Numbered from the stretch's first letter, positions 19,629 through 31,585 are shown. The stretch: 64,000 nucleotides of DNA from Metamycoplasma sp051549855 (GCF_051549855.1 NZ_CP196080.1:620001-684000), one strand, 5' to 3'. The notes: a model not told the origin generated them from the letters alone. Numbers and translations: made by a program.

Positions 19629-21812
19629 TTAATCTTCTTTTTTGCGGATAGATGGGTGAGTTTTGTTTAGTGTTTTAATTCCGTCACCTTGGAATTTAAC
19701 ATGTATTACATCACCTTGCACTTGAAGAACTTTTCCTTCTCCAAATTTAGAGTGAATGATTGAGTCACCTTCAATAAGATTATTTGTATCTTCGGTTTCA
19801 CTTTTCGCAAACATTGAGGCAATATGAATACCTCTTTTTCCACCTTTTACACCCGCTTCACTAATAAAACGACTTTCTTGTCCATTTCTTGCTGCTGAAA
19901 AGCTTAAGAACAATTTCTTTTTAGCTCGTGTAAAAGCAACATAAGCCAGACGTCTTTCTTCTTCTAGTGCTTCAATCTGTTCTGAAGATAGTTTATTAAA
20001 CAATAAACCTTTTTTCTTTGTGGAGTCATTGTTTTTAACATTAAGAGCACGCGCATTAGGAAAGACTCCTTCAGCTAAACCAGCAACAAAAACGTAGTCA
20101 AATTCTAATCCTTTAGCATTGTGTACTGTCATTAAAGCAACAGAACTTAAAGGATCTCCACCAGGCTTTTCATTACCTAAAATAACAACTTCTTGTAAGT
20201 AGTCGGTTAATTCTTTGTTTTTGTTTTGTTCTTCTCATGCGTCAATAGCATTAATTAAAGCATTGAAGTTTTCTTCTTTTGCTTCCAGTGTTTCAGGTTG
20301 TACCTTTAACGATTCAAAGTATTTTAATTCGTCGTACATTAATTTTCTAAGAATTAGTGTAGGTTTTTGTTTGTGTTTAAAAATTTGAGTTCTTGCTCAT
20401 CTAACTTTATTAACAACATCAGCAAGACCTTTCATTGTTTTCATATTAATTTTCAGTGTTTCGTAAATTTCTTTAATATGTTCTTCAATAGCCGTAAACA
20501 TTAAAACATCTTTTTGCAGTGAAAAATCATAAAGTTTACGTACTGTTTCCTTACCAACCGCTCTAGCAGGCTTGTTAATAACTCTTTGTAAAGATAAATC
20601 ATCAGGAGCATAAATTAGTTGAAGGTAGGCTAGGGCATCTTTAACCTCTTCACGTTCATAGAATCTTTGTGTACCAACAACATAGTGATTAGTGTTGTCA
20701 TTGATTAAAGAACCTTCAATTGCACGTGAGTAAGAATTTGCACGATAAATGATAGCAATATTCTTAAGTTGCACACGGTTTTTCTTTAGTTCATTGATTT
20801 TCATTGATATTCAACGCGCTTCATCTTCATCACTGAAACCACAATTGAATTCAATGTCTTCACCTTCTTCATTGTCGGTGTAAAGTTTTTTCTTAATTCT
20901 TAATGAGTTGTATGAAATTAAGTTATTAGCAGCATTAAGAATTTTTTTAGTTGAACGATAATTTTTTTCTAACAATATAGTTGTAACGTTTGGAAAATCC
21001 TTTTCGAAGTTAATAATGATATTAATATCAGCATTTCTTCAAGAATAAATAGTTTGGTCAGGATCTCCAACTATTGTAATGTCACCTTTTTTAGCTAAAA
21101 CTTTTACAATACCATACTGAACGTGACTTGTATCCTGGAACTCATCAACTAAGACATAATCAAATTTAGATTCTCATTTGTGACGAGTAGCTTCATATTT
21201 AGGATTATGGAATAGATCATGTACATAGACTAGCAAATCATCAAAATCTAAAGCTTTACCTCTCTTTAGATATTCAACGTATTCTTTATAAATTGTTGGT
21301 CTTAAATCATTTTTATCTTCTGCATTTTCAAGACTATGTTTTGGTTTTCTTAGTGAGACTTTTTCTTTAGAAATATAAGAAAGCACAGAATCATAAGTGT
21401 AATCTTCATTAGTTATATCGAGTTTGTCATAGACTAATTTTAAAATTTGCCTTTGCTCAGGGTCATCAATTATCTTAAAATCATTCGGTATACCCATTAC
21501 ATGGATATCACTTCTTAAAATTTTGGCACATAAACTATGGAAAGTAGAAACGTGTGGATGTTCTTCACTCGAGCCGATAATCCGCACAACTCTATCCAGC
21601 ATTTCATCTGCTGCCTTTTTAGTAAAAGTAACGGCCAAAATTTTTGACGGAACAATTTCTTTTTCTTTAATTAAGTAGGCTACTTTGGTAGTTAAAACTT
21701 TAGTTTTACCACTACCTGCCCCAGCAATTAATCTCAGTGGTCCTTGGGTGTGTTTTACTGCTTCTAGCTGCTTTTCATTAAGCATAGTCAAATCGAGATG
21801 TTCTGTACTCAT
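19629..21812 (-). CDS. pcrA: UvrD/PcrA-type SF1 DNA helicase
   Basis: A 727-residue helicase with all SF1A motifs: LNEKQLEAV (Q motif), AGAGSGKTKVL (I), TFTKKAADEM (Ia), DEFQDTS (II), GDPDQTIYSWR (III), LEKNYRS (IV), VHNAKGLEFDYVF (V) and AFTRAKKKL (VI). The C-terminal tail ends in a region resembling the PcrA RNA-polymerase-interacting Tudor fold (GDSIIHSKFGEGKV). It acts in repair and in clearing stalled replication or transcription complexes. An AGGAGG ribosome-binding site (plus-strand CCTCCT at 19-24 of the 218xx decade, 21819-21824) precedes the ATG. Many TGA-Trp codons occur. Confidence 0.92.
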
Positions 21813-21828
21813 TCAAAACCTCCTAGTC

Positions 21829-22503
21829 TTAAAATTGAATGTCTATGTCAGGTAAGGGTCTGCTTTTTGGCTTTACAGACTTTTGATCTCAACTACTAAT
21901 TCTTTCAGTAGTGTATTTGTTTTTGTAAACTGTGTATGTTTGCGATAGTGAGTCATTTCATCCTATTTTGTTAGGTTTAGCAACCGAAAGGATGAACATA
22001 ACTTCAATCAATAATGCTAATGATGTTAGTGATAAAGGAAAGGTGACGAAGGCTCTAGTTATTGGTGGTAGTTCAGTTAAATGTTTTCTTTGGAATGCTA
22101 CTTGTTCAAAACTTTCTGGACTTATTAAAATCATTCAAGCCCACATTACGATTATTCAAAAAATTGCTCCGAATGATTGTCTTGACAGTAAAGCAAGAAA
22201 AAGATTTTGTTTTTTCTTTTTTGGAATGATTTTGACTCTGAAAATTCACATTATCACTGTTTGACCTTTAGTTAGGAATGGAATTAATATTCATCAGCTA
22301 AAAATAAAGATTATTATTAAACTTAGTCAAACGTAATACAAGTAATTTTGTCTAAAACTAACATTGTTTTTGTCTGGACTTATCATTGCGAAAGTTATTG
22401 CGAATAAGAAGATTAAGAAAACAAATAGATCTGAGAATGTTATGGTGAATCTAATTCAAAAACCAACTTTTTTATTGGTTGTTACTATTTCATTTTGTGC
22501 CAT
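21829..22503 (-). CDS. RDD-family integral membrane protein
   Basis: A 224-residue protein visible only when TGA is read as Trp (about nine of them). It starts within the TAATG at the end of the glycosyltransferase gene. GFWIRFTITFSDLFVFLI matches the N-terminal R-and-D helix of RDD proteins. Further hydrophobic helices lie near residues 50-72, 105-120 and 140-165, then a polar tail ends at 21829. RDD proteins are small multi-pass proteins, some linked to ion exchange; the substrate here is unknown. Confidence 0.65.
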
Positions 22504-23498
22504 TAGTAAATTTTGTGAAAAATATCAGATCAGTATTTTTCGTCAACAAGTTTAGGATCGATTAAAGCAGATCATTTGTATCAAGCAAAGTAACGATTTT
22601 GTGTTAAGTCAGGATTTGAACCATAAATAGCAGCCAACTCTTTTGCTAGCACATCTTTAATGTTTTGTGTTTTCAATGTTTTTCCTAGAACGATGAACAT
22701 TTTTCATTGTTTTATGAAACCAATGTATCCTGCTAGAAAAAGTCGATAGTGAATAATGTGTAGCAAGTTCAAAGCATCTTTTAAATCATCACTTGCTTCT
22801 TTTGTTTGGTTCAAAATTTGTTTTCATTCAAGATTGATTGATTTAACATTCAAGTTAGCAAGTTGGTAGTTTCAATCTCTAACTTCAATGCTTGATGTGT
22901 AAAAATATGTTGCTGCTTTTAAAAAAGCGTTAACTGTAATATCGATTGAGTATTGTTTGTTTGTAGATTTTAATGTTTTATTGTTTTCGTAGATACTTAA
23001 TGCAAGTTTGTTAGAAAAAACTTTATTGAAGACAACAGGAGAAGTAACTATCAATGGTTCTCAATTCTCCTTTAAATTAATAGTTTTTTCTTCAAATGGT
23101 TTTGTGGGTGCATCATGGCGCACTAGACCTCGATAAACCGCTTTGAACTCAATGATGTCTGCTTGTTGTGATTTCTTAATTGCCTTTGTTACTCTTGTAA
23201 CGAAGTCTTCATCCAATTCAGTGTTTGAAAACAAAATGTAAGAATAAGGTTTATCACTTTGTTTTAAAGCTTCATAAATGACTGAATTTAAAGGTTGATG
23301 CTTTGAGTTAATAACTAACTTTATTTTGTTTGCATCAAAGTTTTTTAGAGCTTCATTAATCGCTACCAAGTGTTCATCTGTTGGTTTATCAATAACTATT
23401 GAAACTGAAAAGTTCCGCGAATTTTGTTTATAAACTTGTTTCAAGATTTCATGAACTGAATTGTCTGGGTTGTAAATAGGAATAATTATTTCTAACAT
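22503..23498 (-). CDS. Family 2 (GT-A) glycosyltransferase
   Basis: A 331-residue protein starting MLEIIIPIYNPDNSVHEIL, the classic GT2 opening strand and loop. The nucleotide-binding alternation continues (FSVSIVIDKPTDE, then INSKHQPLN), and a DxD-like acidic pair occurs in SNTELDEDF. The C-terminal third is helical and rich in TGA-Trp codons. There are no transmembrane helices, so it probably works at the inner membrane face on glycolipid or capsule synthesis; the acceptor cannot be told. It starts 5 bases after asnS and its stop overlaps the RDD gene. Confidence 0.75.
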
Positions 23499-23503
23499 AA
23501 AAC

Positions 23504-24847
23504 CTACATCTTCAAGTTTCCAGTTGTTCTTGGGTAAGGGATAACATCACGAATATTAGACATTCCAGTTACATACATTACTAATCTTTCGAAACCAATT
23601 CCAAAACCTGCAGATTGAGCATCACCGAATCTACGCAAATCTAAATATCATTGCAATGGTTCAATATTCATATTTAGTTCATTCATTCTATTTAACAATT
23701 TGTTGTAATTTGTTTCCCTTTGTGATCCACCAACTAATTCACCAATTCCTGGAACTAGCAAGTCAAAAGCAGCCACTGTTTCGTTGTCTGGGTTTTGATA
23801 CATGTAAAATGCTTTGATTTGTTTTGGGTAGTTTATAACTGCCACAGGCCCACCAATAATTTCTGAAGAAAGAAATTTTTCATGCTCTGAAGCTAAGTCA
23901 GTACCGAAAGCAAAGTTTTGCTCTTCAAATTTTTCTTTGTTTTGTTCAAGAATTTTTAAAGCTTCACGATATTCAAGTTTTGTTAATTTAGTATTAATGA
24001 ATTTATCCAATGTGTCAAGAAGATCAGCTTTAACATTTTTAGTCAAGAATTCAAACTCAGCAGGATGTTTTGCAATTGTTTTTTTGATAACTGTTTTTAA
24101 TAAATCGTCAGCAAGATCAATGATTTTATTTAAATCATAGAAAGCACATTCAGGTTCAATCATTCAGAATTCAGCGGCATGACGTGATGTGTGTGACATT
24201 TCAGCTCTAAATGTAGGAGCGAACGTATAAACATTCTTATACCCTAGGGCATAAGATTCAGCATGCAATTGTCCAGTTACTCCCAGTGTTGCTTTTTGCT
24301 TGAAAAACATGTCTTCATTCTCGTCGTCAACAACAAAAAGTTCCCCAGCACCTTCTCCATCATTCGAAGTGATAATGGGACTATTTACATAAACGAAGTC
24401 ATGATTTCTAAAGTAATCGTGTACTTCTTGAGCTAGTGTTGAACGGATTAACATAACAGTTTTAAGTAGATTTGTTCTGTGTCTTAAGTGTGGAACTTCT
24501 CTTAAAAAATCTAATGTTGTTTCTTTCTTTTGAATTGGATAGTCTTCGTCAACGTTAGCAAGCAATTTAAAAGAATCAGCTTTAAGTTCGACAGGTTGTT
24601 TTGCTTGTGGTGTTAGAACTAATGTTCCACTTACCTCAATAGCAGCCCCACTTCTTGCTGATTCAACTTCATCTAGATTAACATTTTGTTCGTTTAGTAC
24701 AACTTGTAAGTTTTGCACTGTGCTTCCATCATTAATTTCGATAAATCTTATTTTTTTATTTCCTCTATTTGTTGCCACCCATGCTTTAATTGCAAAGTGT
24801 TTACCATCATGTTGTTGGAGTGAATCATATAATTTTTTTATTGTCAT
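23504..24847 (-). CDS. asnS: Asparaginyl-tRNA synthetase
   Basis: A 447-residue class IIb synthetase. Residues 1-105 form the OB-fold anticodon-binding domain (AIKAWVATNRG, KIRFIEINDGS). The catalytic core has HLRHRT, NSPIITSNDGEGAGELF (motif 2 region), TLGVTGQLHAESYA, FAPTFRAEMSHTSRHAAEFW, and the C-terminal motif 3 GFGIGFERLVMYVTG before the short tail PRTTGNLKM. Two TGA-Trp codons are needed to keep the frame. It charges tRNA-Asn and is the first gene of a long minus-strand operon. Confidence 0.94.
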
Positions 24848-24883
24848 CTTTTATCCTTTAACCATTAAATAAATATGTTAATA

Positions 24884-24912
24884 TTTATAATTTTACCAAA
24901 ATATAGTTACAA
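24884..24912 (-). promoter_or_regulatory. Promoter of the asnS operon
   Basis: On the minus strand: TTGTAA (24912-24907), a 17-base spacer, then TATAAA (24889-24884), 37 bases before the asnS ATG. The same TTGTAA hexamer is used by the ABC lipoprotein operon. Confidence 0.6.
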
Positions 24913-24938
24913 AAGCCTCTTGTAGTGAGTGTGGAATG

Positions 24939-24964
24939 AAAAAAAAACACGGAAAATCCGTGTT
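24939..24964 (-). terminator. Terminator of the ABC/lipoprotein operon
   Basis: ACACGGA and TCCGTGT (7 bp, 3-base loop) with nine Ts after it on the minus strand. It overlaps the stop codon of the last lipoprotein. Confidence 0.8.
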
Positions 24965-25883
24965 ATTGTCCTACCGGTAAGTCGGTTACATTTTTATTTG
25001 GTCCGACACTATCATTTCATTTTGAAATATGATAATTCAATCAAAAACCATTTTGTTTTACAAATTGCTCTCATTGGCCAAATAATTTTGGAGCAACGTC
25101 ACCTAAAGTGTTGGTGTGGTATATAAACTGGTGATAGAAATGTTGAAACTGAGTATACAAGATTTGTTTATCTTCACTAAAACGATAAATAAAGAATGGA
25201 ACTTCGACTGAAGGTTGTCCATTTTTTTCGGTCAGTCAAAGTCTTATAAAGAAGTTTTGATTAATTTTTGCTGCAAAAACTCCGCTGGCATCAGAATCAA
25301 CATTTTCAATTGGAACAATACTTTCCACTTCAGGTCATTTTGAACGATAAGTCAGACTCACATATTTAGAAGGATTTTGTATGATGTCTTTTTGTGCGCT
25401 TGAATATTCCACTGAAGGCTTAAAGTTATATAACTTAGGAATTTGCTCAAATTGACTATCAACACCTGAGAATGCAAAATTGAAATGATTTAAATGTGTT
25501 AAGTATCAGTATCATTTGTCACTTAAAAGTTGAGAAATTTCAGTTTCCAAATTACTCATTTTCAAGTTATTTGCTTCAGTGTTTTCACTGAAAAGAGACT
25601 GATATTCAGTAATTTTTTTATTTAAATCACTAATTCATTCCTGACTAACTTTTTGACTTTCTTTAAAAGTGTTGATTTCAGCATCACCCTTATTAGCAAA
25701 TACGAAATTTTTCAAGAAACTATCAATGTTAATGTTACTATTTTCATCAACTTTTTTGATTGGTGCAGGAATGGGATTTTCATCAACAAACTTGATTGAA
25801 CAAGACACACTAGCAAACGAAATGGCAGTTAAAGACAATAAAGAAAGCGAAGAAAGTATAAAGAATTTTTTATTTCTTAGCAT
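24963..25883 (-). CDS. Aromatic-cluster surface lipoprotein (third of the operon)
   Basis: A 306-residue lipoprotein. A signal peptide ends in the lipobox ASVSC, with Cys28 lipidated. A coiled region is followed by an aromatic cluster (SDKWYWYLTHLNHFNF), the hallmark of the mycoplasma 'aromatic motif membrane protein' family. Most Trp codons are TGA. It overlaps the ABC ATPase gene by 14 bases, so it is co-expressed with the transporter. Members of this family accompany a dedicated ABC exporter; their function is not known. Confidence 0.75.
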
Positions 25884-26589
25884 AATAGCTTTCCACTTGA
25901 CTGAAATAGAATTTTTCCAAATCGTCTAAAGGATTAAAATCGCCTGAGTAAACAATATTTCCCTTGTCAATAATGGTTACATAATTAGTGAAACGATTAA
26001 CTTCATGAAGTTCATGTGTAGAAATAAAGATTGAACGATTCTGGGCAACGAAACCATTAAGAATATTAAATAACTCACGACGAGATTCTGGATCCAAGTT
26101 AGCGGCAGGTTCATCCATTATCATCAATTGCGGTTGACTAATCAAACATTGAGCAAGCAGTGCTTTTCTTTTTTCACCACTCGAAAAATTGATTGGTTTT
26201 TTGTTTGCAAATGACTTAATGTTTAGTTTTTCAATAATTTCTTCAGTACGTTTTTTTGCTTCATTTTTACTCAAACCACTCAATAAACCAAAAGAATAAA
26301 TGTATTTTGTTAAATTCAATTCCTTAGGGAAGTTTGGGTTTTCCGGCATGTAAGCAATTTTAGCTTTTGCTTCGGCTTGTGTATTTTTCAGTCCGCCAAT
26401 AAGAATTTGTCCTTCATAGTTAGCATAAGCGCCAACAATTGATTTAATAGTTGTTGTTTTTCCAGAACCGTTTGAACCAATAAAAACGTGAAATTTACCA
26501 GGTAAAATATCAAAGTTCAATTCTTTAATAGCGTAATTTTGCTTGTCATAACTTTTTGAAAGTGATTTAACTTCAATAATTTTTTCCAT
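25870..26589 (-). CDS. ABC transporter ATP-binding protein
   Basis: A 239-residue nucleotide-binding subunit. Walker A is GSNGSGKTTT (near residue 38), the Q-loop is AYMPENP, the signature is NFSSGEKRKALLAQ, Walker B is LMIMDEPAANLDP and the switch is STHELHEV. The order and the MPEN Q-loop resemble the gliding/bacitracin-type (DrrA/CcmA) export subfamily. It is encoded between the permease (TAATG overlap) and a lipoprotein. Confidence 0.9.
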   Translation of the reverse strand: MEKIIEVKSLSKSYDKQNYAIKELNFDILPGKFHVFIGSNGSGKTTTIKSIVGAYANYEGQILIGGLKNTQAEAKAKIAYMPENPNFPKELNLTKYIYSFGLLSGLSKNEAKKRTEEIIEKLNIKSFANKKPINFSSGEKRKALLAQCLISQPQLMIMDEPAANLDPESRRELFNILNGFVAQNRSIFISTHELHEVNRFTNYVTIIDKGNIVYSGDFNPLDDLEKFYFSQVESYYAKK

Positions 26590-28391
26590 TATCTAAAATC
26601 CTTTCTACGTTGCGCTCAAATAGTAATTAATGTTAAGAAAACAATTAATATCACTCACACAGGAATTACTGCGGACGCAGGAACTATATTTGCTTTTCTT
26701 TGAATTAAATATACATTATTTATGTGTGAAAAAAGATTCATATTTGAGTCTTTTGTTAGTTGGTAACGAGCAACTTTTTGATTGGTTTTATCACTATCAT
26801 TTTCTGGTTGTAAGACAGTCAGGATAGGCATAAATGAGCTATATCCTCCAACAAAATAATTTCTTGTCTCGTATTCATTCATATAAACTTTGAATTTATA
26901 TTGCTGTGGTTTTGTTTCGTTATCCTGAGTGTTGTAATTTAAAACGACTGATTTGTATAAAGAACTTTGGTTGAAGTTATAAAACAGATTATAGTATGCT
27001 ACCACATATAGATAAATTTGTTTTTCATGATTTAAAACAGAAGAATCGAATCATTTTGCAATTTGGTTTAATTCTAAATATTTATTCATCAATTGATAAA
27101 TTTTGTCATTAAATTCATCAACGGTTAATTGCTTATTGAAATCATTTTTGAAATCGTTTTTGAATTCGTTTTGATAAATAGAACTATGTAAGAGAGAAGA
27201 AATAATGTTTCATTTAAGCCTTCCAACAAAGTTTTCGATATTTGAAAATCCAAAACTATCTTGTGCTAATTTTTCATTAGTATCAGCTTTTTCTCAAGCG
27301 TAAATAATTTCATTAGTAGGTCATTTTTGTTGAGCATAGTCAATGTCGTCATTGATTAGTGGTGCTGTAGGAACTAGTGACACAATGTTTTTTTGCTCTT
27401 GACTCATTTGTTGACTATTAATTAGTTGATAACTATATTTCAAATCATTGTTGTTTGAATAGTTAATGATGTTATCTAAAAATTTGGACTTATTGTTTTG
27501 TAATGTATTAATTAAATCCGTTCCGTTTTGTGTCATCATTGTCGACATTTGGTAAGGAATATTTAATCAGGCAAGACTTTGAGCGATTGCAGCATTATCT
27601 TTCACTTGATTGAATAAAGTATTCAATTTTTGTTCTGGAGATGTTGAATAAGTTGACTCATTAGAAGGTTTTATACCTCCTTTAATGTCTCTTGGTTGTC
27701 TATCAACAATGTAAAAACTGTCATCGTTTTTGTTAGTTGCAAAAGAATATACATTTAAATCGTTGTAATTATTATTTAATTGCTTAGCCATTGATTTAAT
27801 AGCAGGCTCAGCAAAGTAAGAACTGAATGTTCCTAGTAAAAATAATGGTACAAAAACAGTAGAAGCCAATGTTGAAGCCAGTCTTCTTGAAGAACGTGTA
27901 CAAATCAGTGCTGTTATTAAACCAAAGAAGCAAAATCCGAAAAGACTTGTGACAAATGAACCACCCACTAAGTATTTATAGTAAGTAGTGTATTGACTTG
28001 CAACAGGACTTAATCCTATAACAAATGCAAGTAACACTAACAAGGCGTTTAATAAACTAAAGGCAAAGAAAATTAAAATTTTTACATTTACCATACTATG
28101 TCTACTTACTGGTTTCGAAGTGACAATTAATTCCATTCCGTCTGTTTCAATACTTTTAAAAATATTAATAGCTAAAAGATTAGAAAACACAACTGTGTTG
28201 ACTAAAGATAAAACAATCGGTGCGATCATAAACATTTGCAATTGATACAAATTGTTGGCTGCAAGACACATAAAACTTAGTCCAAGAGTTAATGCAAAAC
28301 CCAAAATCGGCATCAACAATGTCGATTTCTTATTTATCAAGTAGTAAAGTAAGAACTTTAAAAAGTTTGTTTTTAAATTGATATTAGTCAT
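26589..28391 (-). CDS. ABC transporter permease
   Basis: A 600-residue membrane subunit. Six or so hydrophobic helices lie in the first 200 residues (ILGFALTLGLSFMCLA, APIVLSLVNTVVFSNLL, ILIFFAFSLLNALLVLLAF, SFVTSLFGFCFFGLITAL, ASTVFVPLFLLGTFSSYF). A polar domain of about 350 residues, probably extracellular, follows, and a final helix (VILIVFLTLITIWA) ends in RRKDFR. This is the ABC-2/NosY-like layout with a large outside loop. The TAATG overlap with the ATPase and the 8-base overlap with the upstream lipoprotein show one coupled operon. Confidence 0.82.
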
Positions 28392-29418
28392 TTTTGTCTC
28401 CTTGAACTATAAAATCTGCAAATATTCATGAAACATATGATCCAAATTTATCTTCTACTTTTGCTAACTCAAAATCTGGATTTCATCCTGAATCAGGAAT
28501 GTCTAAGCTAATAAAATCATTTTTTGCTACCAAGTCTCTTGAAATATCAATAATGTATGGTAAAACTTCAGAAGCTGAGTAGTCTTTTACCTCTTTGTTG
28601 AATGTTCTTTGAAAACTTCTGAAAGCATTATCGGGAGCAAAAGTTACAGTTTTCAGTCTTGAAGGTGTGTTATTTGTTCATTTTTGCTCTTTAACAATAT
28701 TTAACTTTAAAAAAGTGTCATTAGGATATTTGAATAAAAACAGTTGCGTCGAAAACTGATAATTATCACCTTCTTTAGGAGTAGGTTGGTCACTCCATAG
28801 TCCACTTTTAAGCGGAAACTTTTCACTAGCATAATCAATTATCTGGTTTGAATTCATTTGTCAAGTGATGGGAAGCGAATTGCGATAAGTTGCTCTGAAA
28901 TTAGTGCTGTCTGATGTTTTAGCAAACTGATAACCAACAGCAGTAAAGCAATTTACACGATAAAGAAGATACAGTCAGTTTTGTCTTTTGAACTCATCTC
29001 ATTGATCACTGTATTTTGTAAATATCAAAGGATTGTATCGATTAGGTCGTCAAAAATCAATTTTTCTAATTGAAACTATTGCTGCATTTGTTTGCAAACG
29101 AGCAAAAGAATAATTAGCATAAATTTTTTCCATTTCTTTATCAAGTTTCTTGATATTTTTTTCTAACAATTGTGAATCAATATATTCTTGCTTTTGCTTG
29201 TCTAATTCTTCCTGACTTTGTTCATCCCAAAAATCTTTTTTATAAACTTCATCTAAGACGCTTTGGACAGCATTTTGATTCAAAAAAGCTTTAACATCAA
29301 GATTAAGATTATTTTTAATAACTGGATTTTCTTGTTCAGTTGTAACACAAGACACAAGACTTAGCGGCGTTAAAATACTCAGTGAAACAGGTAAAAATAG
29401 TTTTCATTTTTTAAACAT
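28384..29418 (-). CDS. Aromatic-cluster surface lipoprotein (second of the operon)
   Basis: A 344-residue lipoprotein. The ATG at 29418 was chosen because it restores a signal peptide (MFKKWKLFLPVSLSIL) with the lipobox SLVSC at Cys24; the fifth codon is a TGA-Trp. The mature part has a charged coiled region followed by the aromatic cluster NWLYLLYRVNCFTAVGYQF. It overlaps the neighbouring lipoprotein by 8 bases and the permease by 8. Same family as the lipoproteins on either side of the transporter. Confidence 0.75.
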
Positions 29419-30277
29419 TGTTTAACCTCTTAATGTCATAAGGAACTATATCGATGTCTTTGATTGAATCGTTTTTTGTTAAATTTACAACAACATCAAA
29501 AGCATCATCCATTGAAATTTCTGCATCTTTATCATCTTTTTTAAATTTGTATATTCTTGGTTCCAACATAATTGCTCCAGTATTGCGATAGACATACATT
29601 GCTTGATACGTATCGTCACTGAATTTAAGCATGATTCAATAACTATTTTTATCTTTGTTGTATTGGTATTTCAAATCTACCAATTTGTTAGAAACACCAG
29701 TAATTTGAAGGGCTTCATTAGGATAAACCACAGCAAAATCTTGCGGATTGTTGTATGCAAAACTTGGAGCTTGATGTAAGTCACCAACAAAAGTGAAATC
29801 ACTTCTTCATTTGAGCGCTAAATATCAGTTTTCTCGTAAAAGTTGATAGAAAAATTCTTGACTTGTTTTAATGTCAGGAATTCTCACCAATGTGGAGCTA
29901 ATGTTTTGATAAGAAATATCTTCTCCTTTTATATAGTAAAAAGTTTGTCCGTTAAAATAAAGCATCGCTTCACGCACATTTTTAATATAAAAGTTGTCCA
30001 CTTCTAGTTCTTGCATTCTTGCAAGAAAAGAAGCTTTTTGCAAGTTGGCTTCATCTTGAGTTTTGTCATTTTCAATTGGATCATAAACTAATGAAAGAAG
30101 TTCATCCATCTTTGCATTTTTGAACTCTTCCTGATTGTTATTTTCTTCATTTTTTGTGTCATTATGAGTACTTTTTTCACTTTTGAGCTGATTACAACTC
30201 AAAGGAATTAAAGGTGTAATTGAAACAACCGAAACAAACGATGAAAAAGCCAAGATTTTTTTAATTTTCGCTGACAT
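29411..30277 (-). CDS. Aromatic-cluster surface lipoprotein (first of the operon)
   Basis: A 288-residue lipoprotein with lipobox IPLSC (Cys28). The ATG at 30277 was taken over an upstream in-frame one because an AAAGGAG ribosome-binding site sits just before it and it begins a normal signal peptide (MSAKIKKILAFSSFVSVV). An acidic Asn/Glu-rich linker leads to the aromatic stretch ENWYLALKWRSDFTFVG, then a beta-rich end. It is the first gene of the five-gene transporter operon, directly behind a strong promoter. Confidence 0.75.
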
Positions 30278-30299
30278 TTTTCTCCTTTGATATATGGCA

Positions 30300-30328
30300 A
30301 TTATATATAAAAATCTCAATAATTACAA
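30300..30328 (-). promoter_or_regulatory. Promoter of the ABC/lipoprotein operon
   Basis: On the minus strand: TTGTAA (30328-30323), an exact 17-base spacer, then a perfect TATAAT (30305-30300), 22 bases before the ATG. It is one of the clearest promoters in the window. Confidence 0.65.
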
Positions 30329-30417
30329 AAAAAATTAACTCAAAGGTAATAATTTTTTGTGCTTTTATAAAAAAAGAAAACAAAAATTATGTCTTTTTGT
30401 TTCCATTTCTTTTGCTT

Positions 30418-30440
30418 AAAAAAAACCAAGCTATGCTTGG
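30418..30440 (-). terminator. Terminator of the membrane nuclease gene
   Basis: CCAAGC and GCTTGG, 6 bp with a 3-base loop, followed by eight Ts on the minus strand, 18 bases after the stop codon. Confidence 0.75.
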
Positions 30441-30457
30441 CTATTGTTTTTAAGGGA

Positions 30458-31585
30458 TTAGTTAAACTTGATATCTACTAAGATAGGAGCATGGTCACTA
30501 ACATCACGGATTAATTCTAGATCAGTTGGATTTGGTTTATCGTTTTTATATCTTTTATAATTCTGAACACTTTCCTGTCTATTTCATAAACTATGCCCGC
30601 TTGCATCTTCTTTAAAAGCACTAATAATATCTATTTTGTATGGGTAGTTTTGTCCATAATAAACATTTTTTGTTCCAGTGTCAATAATCGCTCATTTGTC
30701 ATAAGGCTCAGAATAAGCTTTAACTTTGTTTGAAAGAGATGTTTTGTAATATTCAAGATTAGTTTCAAAATCAACATAACCTAGAGCATATTTTTCACTT
30801 TCAATTGCCGAATTGTTTTTTGCCTTAATGTTTGTGTCACCACCGAAAATAATGTCGCAGTTGTATTGTGTCTTGAGTTCAACCAGAATTTGTGCTAAGG
30901 CCTTAGCTTCTTTTATTTCTTGGTTACCTTGTCCAGAATATTCATTTGATTTTGTCTCGCCGTTTTTCGTATTAACATCAGGAGCATCAAAATGACCAAA
31001 AATTGAAACAAACTTGTAATCTGATTTTGTTACAGATTCAAATTGCACATAGTAAAGTGGTCTTGCATAAATTTCTTTACCTTTAAATCCTGAATTAAGA
31101 ACCTTAACTTTATCTTTACGATATAAAACAGCAATCTGTTCTCTAGAATTTTCGAATTCTTTGCGATATGAAGCTACATTGAGTGGACTGATAACATATT
31201 GTCAAGTTTCTTCTTGATTGTTTTGGTTAAGAAGTTTCACCAAGTTTTTAACACTTGTTTCCTGTCCTCAGTTAATCTCTTCCAATCCAATAACGTCAGC
31301 CTGCGAACTCAAAATAGTAGTTGCTATGTTAATCATTTTGTTTGAGTTATAGGCAGTGTTAGAACCACCGAAATTTAGAACATTTCAGCTCATAAGACGC
31401 AAGTCAGAAGTTTTTTCTAAGCTCACTGATGTATTTAAAACTACTTTTTCTTTTTGATTTGCAAAGTAGTATCCCACTCCCCCACCACCAGCTGCTAGCA
31501 CGATTAAAGCTGTTAGTAGTGAAACTAAAGTTTTTGGTTTTTTTGATTTAGTATTTCTAGATTTAGAATTTTGTTTTTTAGCCAT
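30458..31585 (-). CDS. Membrane-anchored nuclease of the endonuclease/exonuclease/phosphatase family
   Basis: A 375-residue protein with a basic N-terminus and one signal-anchor helix (residues about 20-42, LVSLLTALIVLAAGGGGVGYYF). The catalytic EEP domain follows: LMSWNVLNFGG, ADVIGLEEI (metal-binding Glu), ASYRKEF, IFGHFDAPD, FGGDTNIK and the C-terminal VSDHAPILV, i.e. the DNase I-type metal and His residues are all present. It resembles the MnuA-type surface nuclease that supplies mycoplasmas with nucleotide precursors. Monocistronic. Confidence 0.85.

Noticed and set aside
21932..22555. Plus-strand open frames
   Set aside because: They lie opposite the RDD-family gene, which is continuous on the minus strand when TGA is Trp and starts within a TAATG overlap. 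The plus frames have no ribosome-binding site or family match.
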